Shown: positions 1 through 7,764, counted from the stretch's first letter. The stretch is DNA of 64,000 nt from NCED01 sp035493955 (GCA_035493955.1 DATJHI010000013.1:186001-250000), one strand, 5' to 3'. Notes: generated by a model not told the origin, from the sequence alone. A program made the numbers and translations.

Positions 1-112
1 GCGGGGTGTCGACCCGCCGTCCGTATAGGTTTGAGCGCGCGACGCCATTGACACCGGCGACAGGCGACTGCATGTCCGGCTCGCCGGACGCGTTCCCACA
101 AGTCACGAGACC

Positions 113-454
113 ATGACCTACATCGTCACCGATCCCTGCATCAAATGTAAGTACATGGACTGCGTGGAGGTATGTCCCGTGGACTGCTTCTACGAAGGCG
201 AAAACTTCCTGGCGATCAATCCGGACGAGTGCATCGACTGCGGCGTCTGCGAGCCCGAGTGCCCGGTCGACGCCATCAAGCCGGACACCGAGGACGATCC
301 CGACGGCAAGTGGCTGACCATCAACACCACCTACGCCAAGGTGTGGCCGAACATCACCTTGAAGGGCGAGCCGCCCGCTGATCGCGATGAGTGGGAGCGC
401 GTCACCGACAAGTTCGCCGAACACTTCAGCCCGGCTCCGGGCAAGGGTTCATAA
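113..454 (+). CDS. fdxA: FdxA-type seven-iron ferredoxin
   Basis: This small soluble electron carrier (113 aa) belongs to the 3Fe-4S/4Fe-4S FdxA family. Two cysteine clusters are visible: CIKCKYMDCVEVCP near residues 9-22, and CIDCGVCEPECP near 40-51. The spacing is that of family members carrying one 3Fe-4S and one 4Fe-4S centre. The acidic C-terminal tail and total length are normal. The ATG follows only a weak ribosome-binding site. A carD gene lies about 290 bases downstream on the same strand, a neighbour pair I associate with Caulobacteraceae. Its redox partner cannot be read from the sequence. Bases 1-112 hold no gene I can support. Confidence 0.95.
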   Translation: MTYIVTDPCIKCKYMDCVEVCPVDCFYEGENFLAINPDECIDCGVCEPECPVDAIKPDTEDDPDGKWLTINTTYAKVWPNITLKGEPPADRDEWERVTDKFAEHFSPAPGKGS

Positions 455-741
455 GGCCCCGTTCAGATCAGGGCGACAAAGGCCAAGTCCAAGCCTTTGA
501 AACCGCTCCCGGTTGTGCTATGGTCCAGCCACGATGAGGCGGGTCAGCGATTGCGGCTGCCACATCGCTCAACAGCCGGTCGATCGAGACGCGCCGCCAC
601 CCTGCTGCTGGATGGCTTGAGGATATTTCGGAGTTGAACCCCATGGCTCCGCCCCTGTGCGGCGGATGAGTTGGGGTCTCGCGCGCCCGATTTCCCGGTT
701 CGCATCGCGCGCCATCGCGCGAGACACATGAAGGAATGGCG

Positions 742-1248
742 ATGACCCAGAGCGTCCAGGATTTTATCGTTGGCGATTTTGTCGTCTATCCGGCCCACGG
801 CGTGGGCCAGATCCACGGCGTGGAGACCCAGGAAGTCGCCGGCCTGGCCCTTGAGGTCTACGTCATCACCTTCGACCATGAGAAAATGACCCTGCGCGTC
901 CCGACCCGCAAGGCCAAGACCGCCGGCCTGCGCCCGCTCGCCAGCGGCGACGTGGTCTCCCAGGCCATGGTCACCCTCAAGGGCCGCGCCCGGGTGAAGC
1001 GCACCATGTGGAGCCGGCGCGCCCAAGAATACGAAGCCAAGATCAACTCGGGCGACCTGATCTCGATCGCCGAGGTGGTGCGCGACCTGCACCGGGCCGA
1101 CAACCAGCCGGAGCAGTCCTATTCCGAGCGTCAGCTCTACGAATCGGCGCTGGACCGGATGGCCCGCGAAGTCGCCGCCATCGAACAGATCGACCGCGAC
1201 GCCGCCATCGGCCTGCTGACCAAGTCCCTGGTCAAGGCCGCGGCTTAG
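742..1248 (+). CDS. carD: CarD/CdnL family RNA polymerase-binding transcription regulator
   Basis: CarD-family proteins bind the RNA polymerase beta subunit through an N-terminal Tudor-like domain and stabilise open promoter complexes. The N-terminal run with VGDFVVYPAHGVGQI is the RNA polymerase-interacting domain signature. A charged C-terminal helical domain (SERQLYESALDRM) follows. Two ATGs are possible, at 736 and 742. The ribosome-binding site AAGGA at 731-735 abuts the first and is six bases from the second, so 742 is preferred (168 aa). A strong intrinsic terminator follows at 1275-1308. Confidence 0.93.
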   Translation: MTQSVQDFIVGDFVVYPAHGVGQIHGVETQEVAGLALEVYVITFDHEKMTLRVPTRKAKTAGLRPLASGDVVSQAMVTLKGRARVKRTMWSRRAQEYEAKINSGDLISIAEVVRDLHRADNQPEQSYSERQLYESALDRMAREVAAIEQIDRDAAIGLLTKSLVKAAA

Positions 1249-1274
1249 AAGCCTGCCGCCGATCGGGTTACGCG

Positions 1275-1308
1275 AAACGCCCGGCCTCACCGCCGGGCGT
1301 TTTCTTTT
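1275..1308 (+). terminator. Rho-independent terminator after carD
   Basis: An 11-base inverted repeat, AAACGCCCGGC / GCCGGGCGTTT, has a six-base loop and is followed by TCTTTT. It lies 27 bases after the carD stop and just before the convergent nuclease-like lipoprotein gene. Confidence 0.9.
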
Positions 1309-1317
1309 GCGGGTCGA

Positions 1318-2088
1318 TCAGGAGCCGGCCAGAGGTTCGACCTGTTCGGGATGATCGAGCCATAGGCGCGGACCCTCGGGCGTGGGGCTGACCACGCCGC
1401 GGACCCTTATCAGGCGCCCAGCCAGCGTCGCGGGCTCCATCCCCCCGGCCGAGAAGTCGTCCTGGGCCACGAAGGGGATTTCAGCGGCAAAGCCGACGGA
1501 ACGGTCCTCGAACGCCAGCACCACCCGGCCCCGGTCCCGCCACAGCCGCCGCACCCGTCCTTCCACCACCACGAAGCCACGCTGGTCGGGTCCCACCTCC
1601 TGCGGCAACCGGACCTGATAGGCGGGCAGGGCCCACAAGCCCCGCCGGGCGGTCCGCGCCTTGGCCTCCTCTTCCAGCATGGCCCGCGCCAGCGCCCGGT
1701 TGTCCGGATAGGTCCGCACCCGCGCGGCGCCCTGGCGCAGCAGCGCCCCTTGCAGCCAGGTCCGCCGGCCGGTTTCACGCGCCTGGGCCAGGATGCGGCC
1801 GCGGGCGTCCTGGCGCTCCCCGCCCTGCAGCAGTTCGATCTCATGGCCGAGCGCCAGCCTCGCCAGGGCCGCGCGCGCCTCGACCGCATAGGGCTCCTCG
1901 CCCTTGGGCGCCTCCACACCCGCCAGCCGAACCAGGCCGCCGGGCGCGAGGATGAGGGAATCCCCGGCCTGGATCTCGGTCACCCGCCCGCGGCCGCCGG
2001 CGGGCAGGGCGTCGAGCGCCGCGTCGGCGCCGCAACCCGCCAGAAGGATCGCCGCCGCGATCATGATCGGAGCTGTCGCGCACCGCAT
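1318..2088 (-). CDS. Thermonuclease (SNase-fold)-like lipoprotein
   Basis: Predicted 256-aa secreted lipoprotein. The N-terminus has a hydrophobic segment ending in the lipobox LLAGC, so it is probably anchored to a membrane. Residues about 35-140 resemble staphylococcal nuclease (VTEIQAGDSL..., RLAGVEAPK, DARGRILAQ), with the usual DGDT replaced by AGDS and otherwise loosely conserved catalytic positions. A second beta-rich stretch (about 160-250) looks like an OB-fold extension. The start is set at the Met directly before the signal peptide; an upstream in-frame Met would add 51 residues lacking signal-peptide character. Nuclease activity is uncertain. Confidence 0.7.
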   Translation of the reverse strand: MRCATAPIMIAAAILLAGCGADAALDALPAGGRGRVTEIQAGDSLILAPGGLVRLAGVEAPKGEEPYAVEARAALARLALGHEIELLQGGERQDARGRILAQARETGRRTWLQGALLRQGAARVRTYPDNRALARAMLEEEAKARTARRGLWALPAYQVRLPQEVGPDQRGFVVVEGRVRRLWRDRGRVVLAFEDRSVGFAAEIPFVAQDDFSAGGMEPATLAGRLIRVRGVVSPTPEGPRLWLDHPEQVEPLAGS

Positions 2089-2215
2089 CGGCTTTGCTAG
2101 CACGACGCTGGCGCCCCTCGGTAGCCCGCCGGCCGCGGAGGGAGGGTCCACATCCTGGGCGGCGAGACCATATCCGGACGCTTTACGCCGGCTGCCTGCA
2201 GCCCGCCTCTTCGAC

Positions 2216-3278
2216 TTAGCCGACCTCCGCGCCCAGACCAACCGGACCTGCGGGCCTCGTCATATGACGGCCCTCGGTCCAGCCTAGAATGACCTTCGAA
2301 ATCGCCGGCAGCGCCAGGAGCGTGAGCGCCGTTGCGGTGATGAGCCCCCCGATGACCACGGTGGCCAGCGGTCTTTGCACCTCGGCGCCGACGCCGTGCG
2401 CCAAGGCCATCGGGACAAAACCGATGGCGGGCACGAGGCCGGTCATGAGAACCGGTCGAACCCGCTCGAACACGCCGTCGATGATCGCGCGATCCAGCGT
2501 GATCCCTGCTTCGATCCGTTGACGGACGCTGGTCATGACGACCAGTCCGTTGAGCACCGCGACGCCGGACAGGCAGATGAAACCGACAGCGGCGGAGATC
2601 GAAAAGTCGATCCCGGTCAGCGCAAGGGCGAAGACGCCGCCGGCGAGGGCCAGCGGCACGGCGGTGAACACCGCCAGGGCTCGACCGAATCCGCGCCCGA
2701 GCCGCCCGAACCGCAGCCCCCGCCTGCACCGAACGGAGATCGGGCTCCCTGCCCGCTTTGACCAAGGCCGCCGCCGCGCGCGCATCCTCTTCGGCCAGCG
2801 CCAGGCTGTCTTCGGCGAGGGTTACGCGCCGGTCGGCGGCCTCAGCCTGAGCGTAGGTCTCAGCCAGATCGAAGGCGAAATCGGGCTTTTGACCTTGCGC
2901 CCCGGGGCTCCGGCGGCGACCAGCTCCGCTTCGCCCGTCGCAATTCTGGCGCGGCGCTTGCCGCCGGTCTCGATCGTCTGTTCCACCGAGGCCGTGGTTT
3001 CGGCGCCCCTGAGGCCGCCGAAGGGACCGGTCCCGGCGAAGTTCTCGATCTCCAACCCCAAGGTGGGATTTGGCCGCCGCAGCTTGTCGCGCCACGCCTC
3101 GGGCTTGGGCGGCCTCCGCCTGGACTTCGGCAAGGCGCGGCGCCGTCGTTTCGGCTTGCCGCAGCAATTCTGCAAATGGAGGCGCCGGATCGGCCAGTAT
3201 GGGCTGGCCAAGCGCGAGGGCGCCGGTCGAGAAACCGACAGCCGCACACAGCGACCGCCAGAAAATGTCGGGCAACAT
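2216..3278 (-). pseudogene. Heavy-metal efflux remnant: czcC 5' part fused to czcA 3' end
   Basis: This is a decayed RND metal-efflux locus. From 3278 the frame reads a signal peptide and an outer-membrane factor start (MLPDIFWRSL...) like CzcC. At about 3085 homology shifts to another frame (PTLGLEIENF..., EQTIETGGKRRAR) and at about 2895 it shifts back (FAFDLAETYAQ..., VKAGREPDLR). Near 2690-2700 czcC similarity stops in mid-protein. It is followed at once by the last transmembrane region of a CzcA/CusA-type pump (ALAVFTAVPLALAGG, SISAAVGFICLSGVAVLNG, RPVLMTGLVPAIGF) ending at 2216. An internal deletion removed the rest of czcC, any czcB, and most of czcA. No intact pump remains in the window. 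Confidence 0.85.
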
Positions 3279-3330
3279 GAGAACCCCATGAGGTTGAGAC
3301 GCGGGGACGCCCGTGAGGGCGTGGGGCGGC

Positions 3331-3735
3331 TCAGGCTCTTGGGGGTCGTTCGGGTCCGCTTGAGGCGTAGCGGGGCGTCGAGGCGGCGGCCTCTTTGATC
3401 CAAGGGGTGCGAAGAACGGCCCGCACCGGCAGGACGGCGGCCAAAGGCGGCGTCGCGAAGTTGTGCGCCGCGCAATGGCCGGTGCAGCCATGAACCGGCC
3501 GCTTCTCGCTGGGAGCCTGCTTGCTGGGAGCCTGCTTGCTGACGCTGTCGGCGCCGCCGAGCGCCATCGACGGGGGCTTCGCCATCATTTCGACGACGGC
3601 GCCGCGTTCGTCCGCGTGCAGAAGTTCATGGAACCCGCCGCTCGCCACCAACATCAGGACGGCCATCACCGCCGCCGCGAACGAGGTCGCGCGGTGGAGG
3701 CTCAAGCGGGTCCCGATAGGTGCGTTCGTGGTCAA
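3331..3735 (-). CDS. Small membrane or secreted protein with a Cys/His cluster, upstream of the czc remnant
   Basis: A 134-aa protein I do not recognise as a named family. It has one hydrophobic N-terminal segment (AAAVMAVLMLVASGG), then a low-complexity stretch with SKQAP twice, and a HGCTGHCAAH cluster near residues 82-91 that could bind metal. It is the first gene of the former metal-efflux operon, so a metal-related role is plausible but inferred. The SKQAP repeat comes from an exact 15-base tandem duplication at 3509-3538. It may be drifting now that the pump genes are destroyed. Confidence 0.55.
   Translation of the reverse strand: MTTNAPIGTRLSLHRATSFAAAVMAVLMLVASGGFHELLHADERGAVVEMMAKPPSMALGGADSVSKQAPSKQAPSEKRPVHGCTGHCAAHNFATPPLAAVLPVRAVLRTPWIKEAAASTPRYASSGPERPPRA
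3509..3538. repeat. Exact 15-bp tandem duplication inside a coding region
   Basis: CTGGGAGCCTGCTTG occurs twice in a row (3509-3523 and 3524-3538). It keeps the reading frame of the minus-strand gene at 3331-3735 and doubles the peptide SKQAP. Confidence 0.9.
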
Positions 3736-4032
3736 ACGGCGCTCTCCCTGGAACTCATCTACGCGGAAAGTGCGGCGATCCCTCGCGTCGCACCTCGGCG
3801 CGACCGCGTCCTAGGTCATCGTTCGCCGGGGTCAAATCCGGCTCGCCGCCTCGGAACTCGCTCCCCGCTGGCTTGGCGAGTTGGCCAGGCGCCTTGCGAG
3901 AGCAGGCTTGGCGTGGCATCGCTCCCACAGCGTCAGTTGTTCAGCTCAAATCCTGCCGTTCGTGACCTATCTGTGACCTGGGAGTTACGGCCTCGCGAGC
4001 TGAAGGCGCTAAGCGACTGATTTTGCGAATGC

Positions 4033-4109
4033 GGCCCGGTAGCTCAGCAGGATAGAGCAGTGCTTTCCTAAAGCAGAGGTCGGGGGTTCGAGTCCCTCCC
4101 GGGCCGCCA
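4033..4109 (+). tRNA. tRNA-Arg (anticodon CCT)
   Basis: A complete cloverleaf can be drawn. The acceptor stem is GGCCCGG/CCGGGCC, with T8-A9, a GCTC/GAGC D stem, an anticodon loop TTCCTAA with CCT at positions 34-36, a GGGGG/CCCTC T stem with loop TTCGAGT, discriminator G and encoded CCA. The first anticodon-stem pair is a G-G mismatch. Its last 16 bases are the left attachment site of the genomic island that follows, so the tRNA stayed intact after integration. Confidence 0.93.
4094..4109 (+). repeat. attL: left 16-bp direct repeat
   Basis: CCCTCCCGGGCCGCCA forms the end of the T arm, the acceptor 3' strand and CCA of tRNA-Arg. It is identical to 16700-16715, and identity ends at both edges. 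Confidence 0.88.
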
Positions 4110-4452
4110 TATTCACAATAAGAGTCTGAAAAATATAAAGAATATGCCCGGCTCGTGGCAAACCGAAGGTAGGTTAGCCAATCGCTTGTTCACCCTATGG
4201 CCTCTGAGAAGAAATCCTTGGGCCAGGGCAACACCGCTCGTGCGGTTGAGGTGCTGAACGCTCTTCGAGGTTTGCCAATCCCCTTAAATCCCTAAGGAAT
4301 TCAATGGGGCATATCTACCCGGTTAGCCCCCGTAAGGCGTTGAATCTGGTTCCTTATGGCAGCTCCACCTCGACTCGGCCTTTTAGAAAAATCTGCAATT
4401 AATACAAAATGTTGTGACGTGTAACGGCTAACCTTTCATCGAGAGTTTGCCA
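4110..4452. other. Non-coding island end with candidate integrase arm-type sites
   Basis: No gene is supported here. The stretch is AT-rich relative to its surroundings. It holds repeated copies of an AGGTTAGCC-type word: AGGTTAGCCAATCGC at 4171-4185, AGGTTTGCCAATCCC at 4268-4282, GGTTAGCC at 4321-4328, and the reverse complement GGCTAACCT at 4426-4434. Another copy lies beside attR at 16656-16665. Spaced short repeats next to both att sites are what arm-binding sites of a tyrosine integrase look like; that role is inferred. Confidence 0.55.
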
Positions 4453-5508
4453 TCAGTCGTCATAATCCGGAGTACCTCGGGCGGTAGCAAGTTTCGCCAT
4501 CGCCACTTTTGCCAAACGCCCCGCATTGGCGGCTTGGGTATACCGATTGACTTCCTGAAGGGTCTTGTGGCCCGTGATGGCCATGATCTCATGGCTCGTG
4601 CATCCGGCCTCGGCGAGCCTAACGGCCGCGGCCTTTCGGAGCCCGTGAGCGGAGCATCCCTTTGGAAGACCAGCCGTCTGGGCGGCGTCCGAGAGCATGT
4701 TGCTGAACCCCTTCTCGGAAAAGCCGACGCCATCCCGGTTCACAACCAGAAGCAACTGGTTGGAGGGGATAGTGTTGATGGATGACTGGAGTTCGGGGGT
4801 GATGGGGATTTGAACCCGTGCGCCGGTCTTGGACTGCCGAAGGGTGATCATGCCGCCTACGATCTGGGATCGGTTCATTTTGCGGACATCGCCGCTGCGT
4901 TGCCCGGTGTGCAGAAGAAGATCGAAGGCAAGCCGCCGCGTCGCGCCAACCGGCCAACGCTGCTCGAACTGCCTGATCTCTTCCTCTGACCAGGAATGAT
5001 AGCCCTCCGACTTCACCCTGATCTTCTTCAGGCCGATCGTGGGATCATCTTTCCGCCAACCCTGATCGATGGCGTACTGGACGATCCAGCGGACGACCTG
5101 GATGACATAGTTGGACGCCGTAGGGGTGTCGGCCTTCTCCGCCATCATCTGCCGAAGGTGCTGCGTCTGGAGCGACCGGACGGGCATGTCTCCGTATTTT
5201 TCACGGAAGCGTTCCAGAGCCCGGCGGCGCTTGGGCTTGGTCGCGTCGGCTAGGCCCAGATATTCGGCGGAGGTGAGATAGCCCACTATGGCGGCGGAGA
5301 CCGAGCCGGGCAGAATTTTGTCCTTCCCGATCGGGCGCCTTCCCCCGACCTCCCCGCTCAGCGCCGTTTGGTAGTCGGCCATGAACTCGGCCGATCCGAC
5401 TTCGCCGCGGAGCGGCACTTGCTTAAAGCCACGCCTACGGAAGTAGTACCGCTGCTTGCCGTGCCGGTCCTTGAAGCCGTGGATGTATTTGAGTTTCAGG
5501 ACCGCCAT
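4453..5508 (-). CDS. Tyrosine recombinase/integrase
   Basis: This site-specific integrase (351 aa) probably catalyses insertion and excision of the island at tRNA-Arg. The catalytic set is visible: Arg in LLHTGQRSGDV, Lys in SKTG, HxxR in SAHGLRKAAA, His in ITGHKT, and the nucleophilic Tyr in VNRYTQA near the C-terminus. The N-terminal half has a core-binding SAM-like domain (KRRRALERFREKYG...). Length is normal and no lesion is seen. It overlaps the upstream excisionase-like gene by one base (TGATG), so the two are co-transcribed. Confidence 0.95.
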   Translation of the reverse strand: MAVLKLKYIHGFKDRHGKQRYYFRRRGFKQVPLRGEVGSAEFMADYQTALSGEVGGRRPIGKDKILPGSVSAAIVGYLTSAEYLGLADATKPKRRRALERFREKYGDMPVRSLQTQHLRQMMAEKADTPTASNYVIQVVRWIVQYAIDQGWRKDDPTIGLKKIRVKSEGYHSWSEEEIRQFEQRWPVGATRRLAFDLLLHTGQRSGDVRKMNRSQIVGGMITLRQSKTGARVQIPITPELQSSINTIPSNQLLLVVNRDGVGFSEKGFSNMLSDAAQTAGLPKGCSAHGLRKAAAVRLAEAGCTSHEIMAITGHKTLQEVNRYTQAANAGRLAKVAMAKLATARGTPDYDD

Positions 5509-5792
5509 CAGGCATCACCGATGCGTCCCGGCGTCTCGAAAACAGGTTTGGAAGCGAGAAGCGCGTCCCAGGGGTTAGCCTCTTCCTCCTGAGGCAGCGC
5601 ATCGAAGGCGAAGTCCAGGGCGCTGCGGTCCCAAATCTTCCTCGCATCCACGCGCTTCGGAGTCGGCATCCTGCCGTCGTCGACCATCTCGTCGAACTTC
5701 GTGGGCGACACGCCGACATAACGGGCGGCGGCTTCTCGGCAGAGCCCTCGCGGCGGAAGGCTCGGCGGCAGCGCCTCGTATTTCCGCATCAT
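5508..5792 (-). CDS. AlpA/excisionase-like small HTH protein
   Basis: A 94-aa protein with a MerR/AlpA-type helix-turn-helix (CREAAARYVGVSPTKFDEMVDDGRMPTPKR) followed by an acidic tail. Proteins of this type beside an integrase usually act as recombination directionality factors or as integrase regulators. It lies between the upstream HTH gene (4-base overlap) and the integrase (1-base overlap) in one transcription unit. Excisionase function is inferred from position. Confidence 0.75.
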   Translation of the reverse strand: MMRKYEALPPSLPPRGLCREAAARYVGVSPTKFDEMVDDGRMPTPKRVDARKIWDRSALDFAFDALPQEEEANPWDALLASKPVFETPGRIGDA

Positions 5793-6382
5793 CCGCCGCC
5801 CCTGTCGTTGGTCAGGCGGGTGAACAGCGCCAACGGCGTCTCGGCGCGCGCCGCGATCTGGGCGCCGAGATAGGCCAGGGAAATCGTGATCCGCGAGAGG
5901 AAGGGCGCATCCTCGTCGGCGCGCGGTTCCTGCATCACCAGGGTAACCGCGCCGCTGATGGGATCAAGAATCAGCAGGCGCGCCCTTTCGGACGTTGCGA
6001 TGCCGGCCACGGCGCTGACGAGGTCGAAATGGTCGTTGTTGCTGTGCTTTTCGATCTCGGCTTTCAGGGCAGCGTCGCTGCCAGTGATCCAAGCGGAGGC
6101 GTCGTCAGCTTCCAAGGCCCACCAGACGATGCTGTTGATCGCCGCAACCGCCGCCTCGCTGCCGAAGATGAGGTCGGCCGCGCCGGGACCGAGTTTGGAG
6201 TCGGCGACAACCTTGCGCAGCCCGATCGCCGCGATCTCGCCAAGGCTGAAGCTAGACCAGCCTCCTTCGCGGGCCGGCAGGTAGCCGACGCGCCGCCAGT
6301 CCCGCTGCATGGTCTGGCTCAGACCGGTGATGCGGGCGACGTCCTTCGGTGAGAAACGAGCATGATGAACTTCGTAGGTCAT
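5789..6382 (-). CDS. MerR-like HTH regulator
   Basis: A 197-aa protein whose N-terminus (FSPKDVARITGLSQTMQRDWRRVGYLP) is a MerR-type DNA-binding helix-turn-helix. The remainder is alpha/beta with no recognised ligand domain. It heads the integrase operon, and its start faces a region with two dyads (6397-6411 and 6449-6462), so it probably regulates itself and the divergent GIY-YIG gene. The start MTYEVHHARF is chosen because the upstream in-frame Met would place the 5' end across these dyads. Confidence 0.75.
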   Translation of the reverse strand: MTYEVHHARFSPKDVARITGLSQTMQRDWRRVGYLPAREGGWSSFSLGEIAAIGLRKVVADSKLGPGAADLIFGSEAAVAAINSIVWWALEADDASAWITGSDAALKAEIEKHSNNDHFDLVSAVAGIATSERARLLILDPISGAVTLVMQEPRADEDAPFLSRITISLAYLGAQIAARAETPLALFTRLTNDRGGG

Positions 6383-6396
6383 GCGTGGGATATACG

Positions 6397-6462
6397 ACGC
6401 TTTATAAGCGTGGGCAACCCCACACTTTCTCTTGCGCCTCACTTTTTAGGGTATATATACCC
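6397..6462. promoter_or_regulatory. Divergent control region with two dyads
   Basis: The region lies between the MerR-like HTH gene (minus) and the GIY-YIG gene (plus). It contains ACGCTT-TAT-AAGCGT (6397-6411) and the perfect palindrome GGGTATATATACCC (6449-6462). The heptamer GCGTGGG also occurs twice, at 6383-6389 and 6408-6414. Position and symmetry suggest operators; no binding is shown. Confidence 0.5.
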
Positions 6463-6502
6463 CATTGCCGGCGCGGCAGCCGGCGGTGAAAGGATCACGA
6501 AA

Positions 6503-7096
6503 ATGAATCTCCCCTCGCTTCAGGCCATCTGCGCCATCCGCCCTTCCCAGGAAGTGCTGGACCATCTCGACGAGATTCCGAACTGCGCGGGCGTCTACAT
6601 GATCTTCGGCGACTCCCAGGAACTGCTGGAGGGCACCGGCTACGAAGAGACGGAAAGCCGAGACCCGTTCCGCGTCGGCGGCGTGGACCTCCTCTATGTT
6701 GGGTCCTCCTCCACGCTGCGCGACCGCATCGCCTGCCACTTCAAGGATGACTCGCAGGCCTCGACGTTCCGGATGTCGATGGGCTGCCTGCTCCGCCAAC
6801 GCCTGGACCTGTCCGTCTACCCTCACCTGACGAAGACCTACTTCCACTTCGGCCAGGGTGAGGGGCGCCTCACCCGCTGGCTGTGCCAGAACACGGCCGT
6901 GGCGATCTGGCCGTGCGCGCAGGCCCCGGAGCTGGAAAAGGCGCTGATCCGTAACCTGCCGGCGCCGATCAACATCAGCGACCGACGCACTCACCCCTAT
7001 TCGCGCTACCTCCTGACGCTCCGCAGCACGGCCAACGGCCGTATCCACCGCCCGCGCCGCCAGCCGTCGTGGGTGGCTTCGCGCAAGCGCGCCTAG
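6503..7096 (+). CDS. GIY-YIG domain protein
   Basis: A 197-aa protein with a GIY-YIG nuclease-type fold: CAGVYMIFG (GIY-like element) near residues 27-35, DLLYVGSSSTLRDRIACHF (YIG-like element, with YVG and a conserved Arg) near 61-79, and a C-terminal ELEKALIRNLPAPIN with the conserved Glu and Asn. The start at 6503 has GAAAGGA upstream; an earlier in-frame ATG at 6362 overlaps the divergent gene and is unlikely. It may be a nuclease or a non-catalytic relative. Its tail overlaps the convergent XRE gene by four bases. Confidence 0.75.
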   Translation: MNLPSLQAICAIRPSQEVLDHLDEIPNCAGVYMIFGDSQELLEGTGYEETESRDPFRVGGVDLLYVGSSSTLRDRIACHFKDDSQASTFRMSMGCLLRQRLDLSVYPHLTKTYFHFGQGEGRLTRWLCQNTAVAIWPCAQAPELEKALIRNLPAPINISDRRTHPYSRYLLTLRSTANGRIHRPRRQPSWVASRKRA

Positions 7097-7365
7097 CTAT
7101 CGAGGTCGGGCTGGACGCCGTCATGCAGAAGTTCGCTGGGGTGCACCTTGAGCACCTCGGCGAGCTTTCCGAGAAGCGCGACCGATGGGTTGCCCTCCCC
7201 CCTCTCGATAGAACCGAGGTAGCGGAGATCGACCCCGGCGGCGGTCGATAGCTCCTGCTGGGTCAGGCTCTGCCGCCGCCGGTGGTAACGGATGTTGTCC
7301 CCGACCACCGTGTTCCACCGCGACGGTGGCCCCGCCTCATCTTCGATCTTGCGCTTGCGAGGCAT
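7093..7365 (-). CDS. XRE-family HTH regulator (island, first copy)
   Basis: A 90-aa Cro/CI-type regulator. The HTH spans about residues 20-75 (NIRYHRRRQSLTQQELSTAAGV, IERGEGNPSVALLGKLAEVL, followed by HPSELL). A basic N-terminal tail (MPRKRK) precedes it, and no second domain is present. It resembles the second XRE protein at 7800-8036 in length and layout, so the two may be diverged paralogues. Its target is unknown. Confidence 0.85.
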   Translation of the reverse strand: MPRKRKIEDEAGPPSRWNTVVGDNIRYHRRRQSLTQQELSTAAGVDLRYLGSIERGEGNPSVALLGKLAEVLKVHPSELLHDGVQPDLDS

Positions 7366-7414
7366 CTAGGGGCGAGGGGACATCCGAACCGTTGTTTCCT
7401 TCTATAGCCCCACC

Positions 7415-7708
7415 CTACCGCTGCCCGAAACTGGTTCGCGGCTGATAGGCATGGCTGGCGGGCGGCGGATAGCCGGGCGGCTGCATCGCCCCACCGTGTT
7501 GCGCCATAGGCGAGTCCGCCGGAATTGGATTGGGGGCGTTGCAGGTACGACAGTAGCGATCCTTCCGACCCATTCTCCACAGGGTGTAAAACAGGCCCGG
7601 TACGAGGAAGCAGAGCCACAGAATTATCTCGATCGCACTCGATCCGCGATTCCGCACCCGCGGCTTTCCGACGGAGCCGCAAGATGTGCAGTAGAACTGG
7701 TTCGCCAT
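7415..7708 (-). CDS. Zinc-ribbon membrane protein
   Basis: A 97-aa protein of unknown function. It has an N-terminal CTSCG knuckle and a CRTC knuckle flanking one hydrophobic segment (SAIEIILWLCFLVPGLFYTLW), then a Pro/Gln-rich tail. The arrangement suggests a zinc ribbon split by a membrane hairpin, somewhat like LITAF-type domains. The start MANQFYCTSCG is preferred over an upstream Met because it leaves the palindrome at 7746-7764 free as a control site. It is divergent from an XRE regulator. Confidence 0.65.
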   Translation of the reverse strand: MANQFYCTSCGSVGKPRVRNRGSSAIEIILWLCFLVPGLFYTLWRMGRKDRYCRTCNAPNPIPADSPMAQHGGAMQPPGYPPPASHAYQPRTSFGQR

Positions 7709-7745
7709 GACGCCCTCCGGGTCCGTAGCCGACCAAATGTCGGAA

Positions 7746-7764
7746 TAGGACATTTAATGTCCTA
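7746..7764. promoter_or_regulatory. Perfect 19-bp palindrome, probable XRE operator
   Basis: TAGGACATT-T-AATGTCCTA is symmetric around one central base. An additional AATGTC half-site lies just to its left (about 7735-7740). It sits between the divergent zinc-ribbon gene (start 7708) and XRE gene (start 7800), the classic place for an autoregulated operator. Confidence 0.7.

Noticed and set aside
2097..3491. A single intact 464-aa protein on the minus strand
   Set aside because: The open frame is kept open by GC-rich composition. Only parts match CzcC; the rest is out-of-frame translation of czcC and czcA, so it is treated as a pseudogene.
4200..4300. Small coding gene between the tRNA and the integrase
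   Set aside because: Short frames here lack a ribosome-binding site and domain similarity, and the stretch is better explained by repeated AGGTTAGCC-type words.
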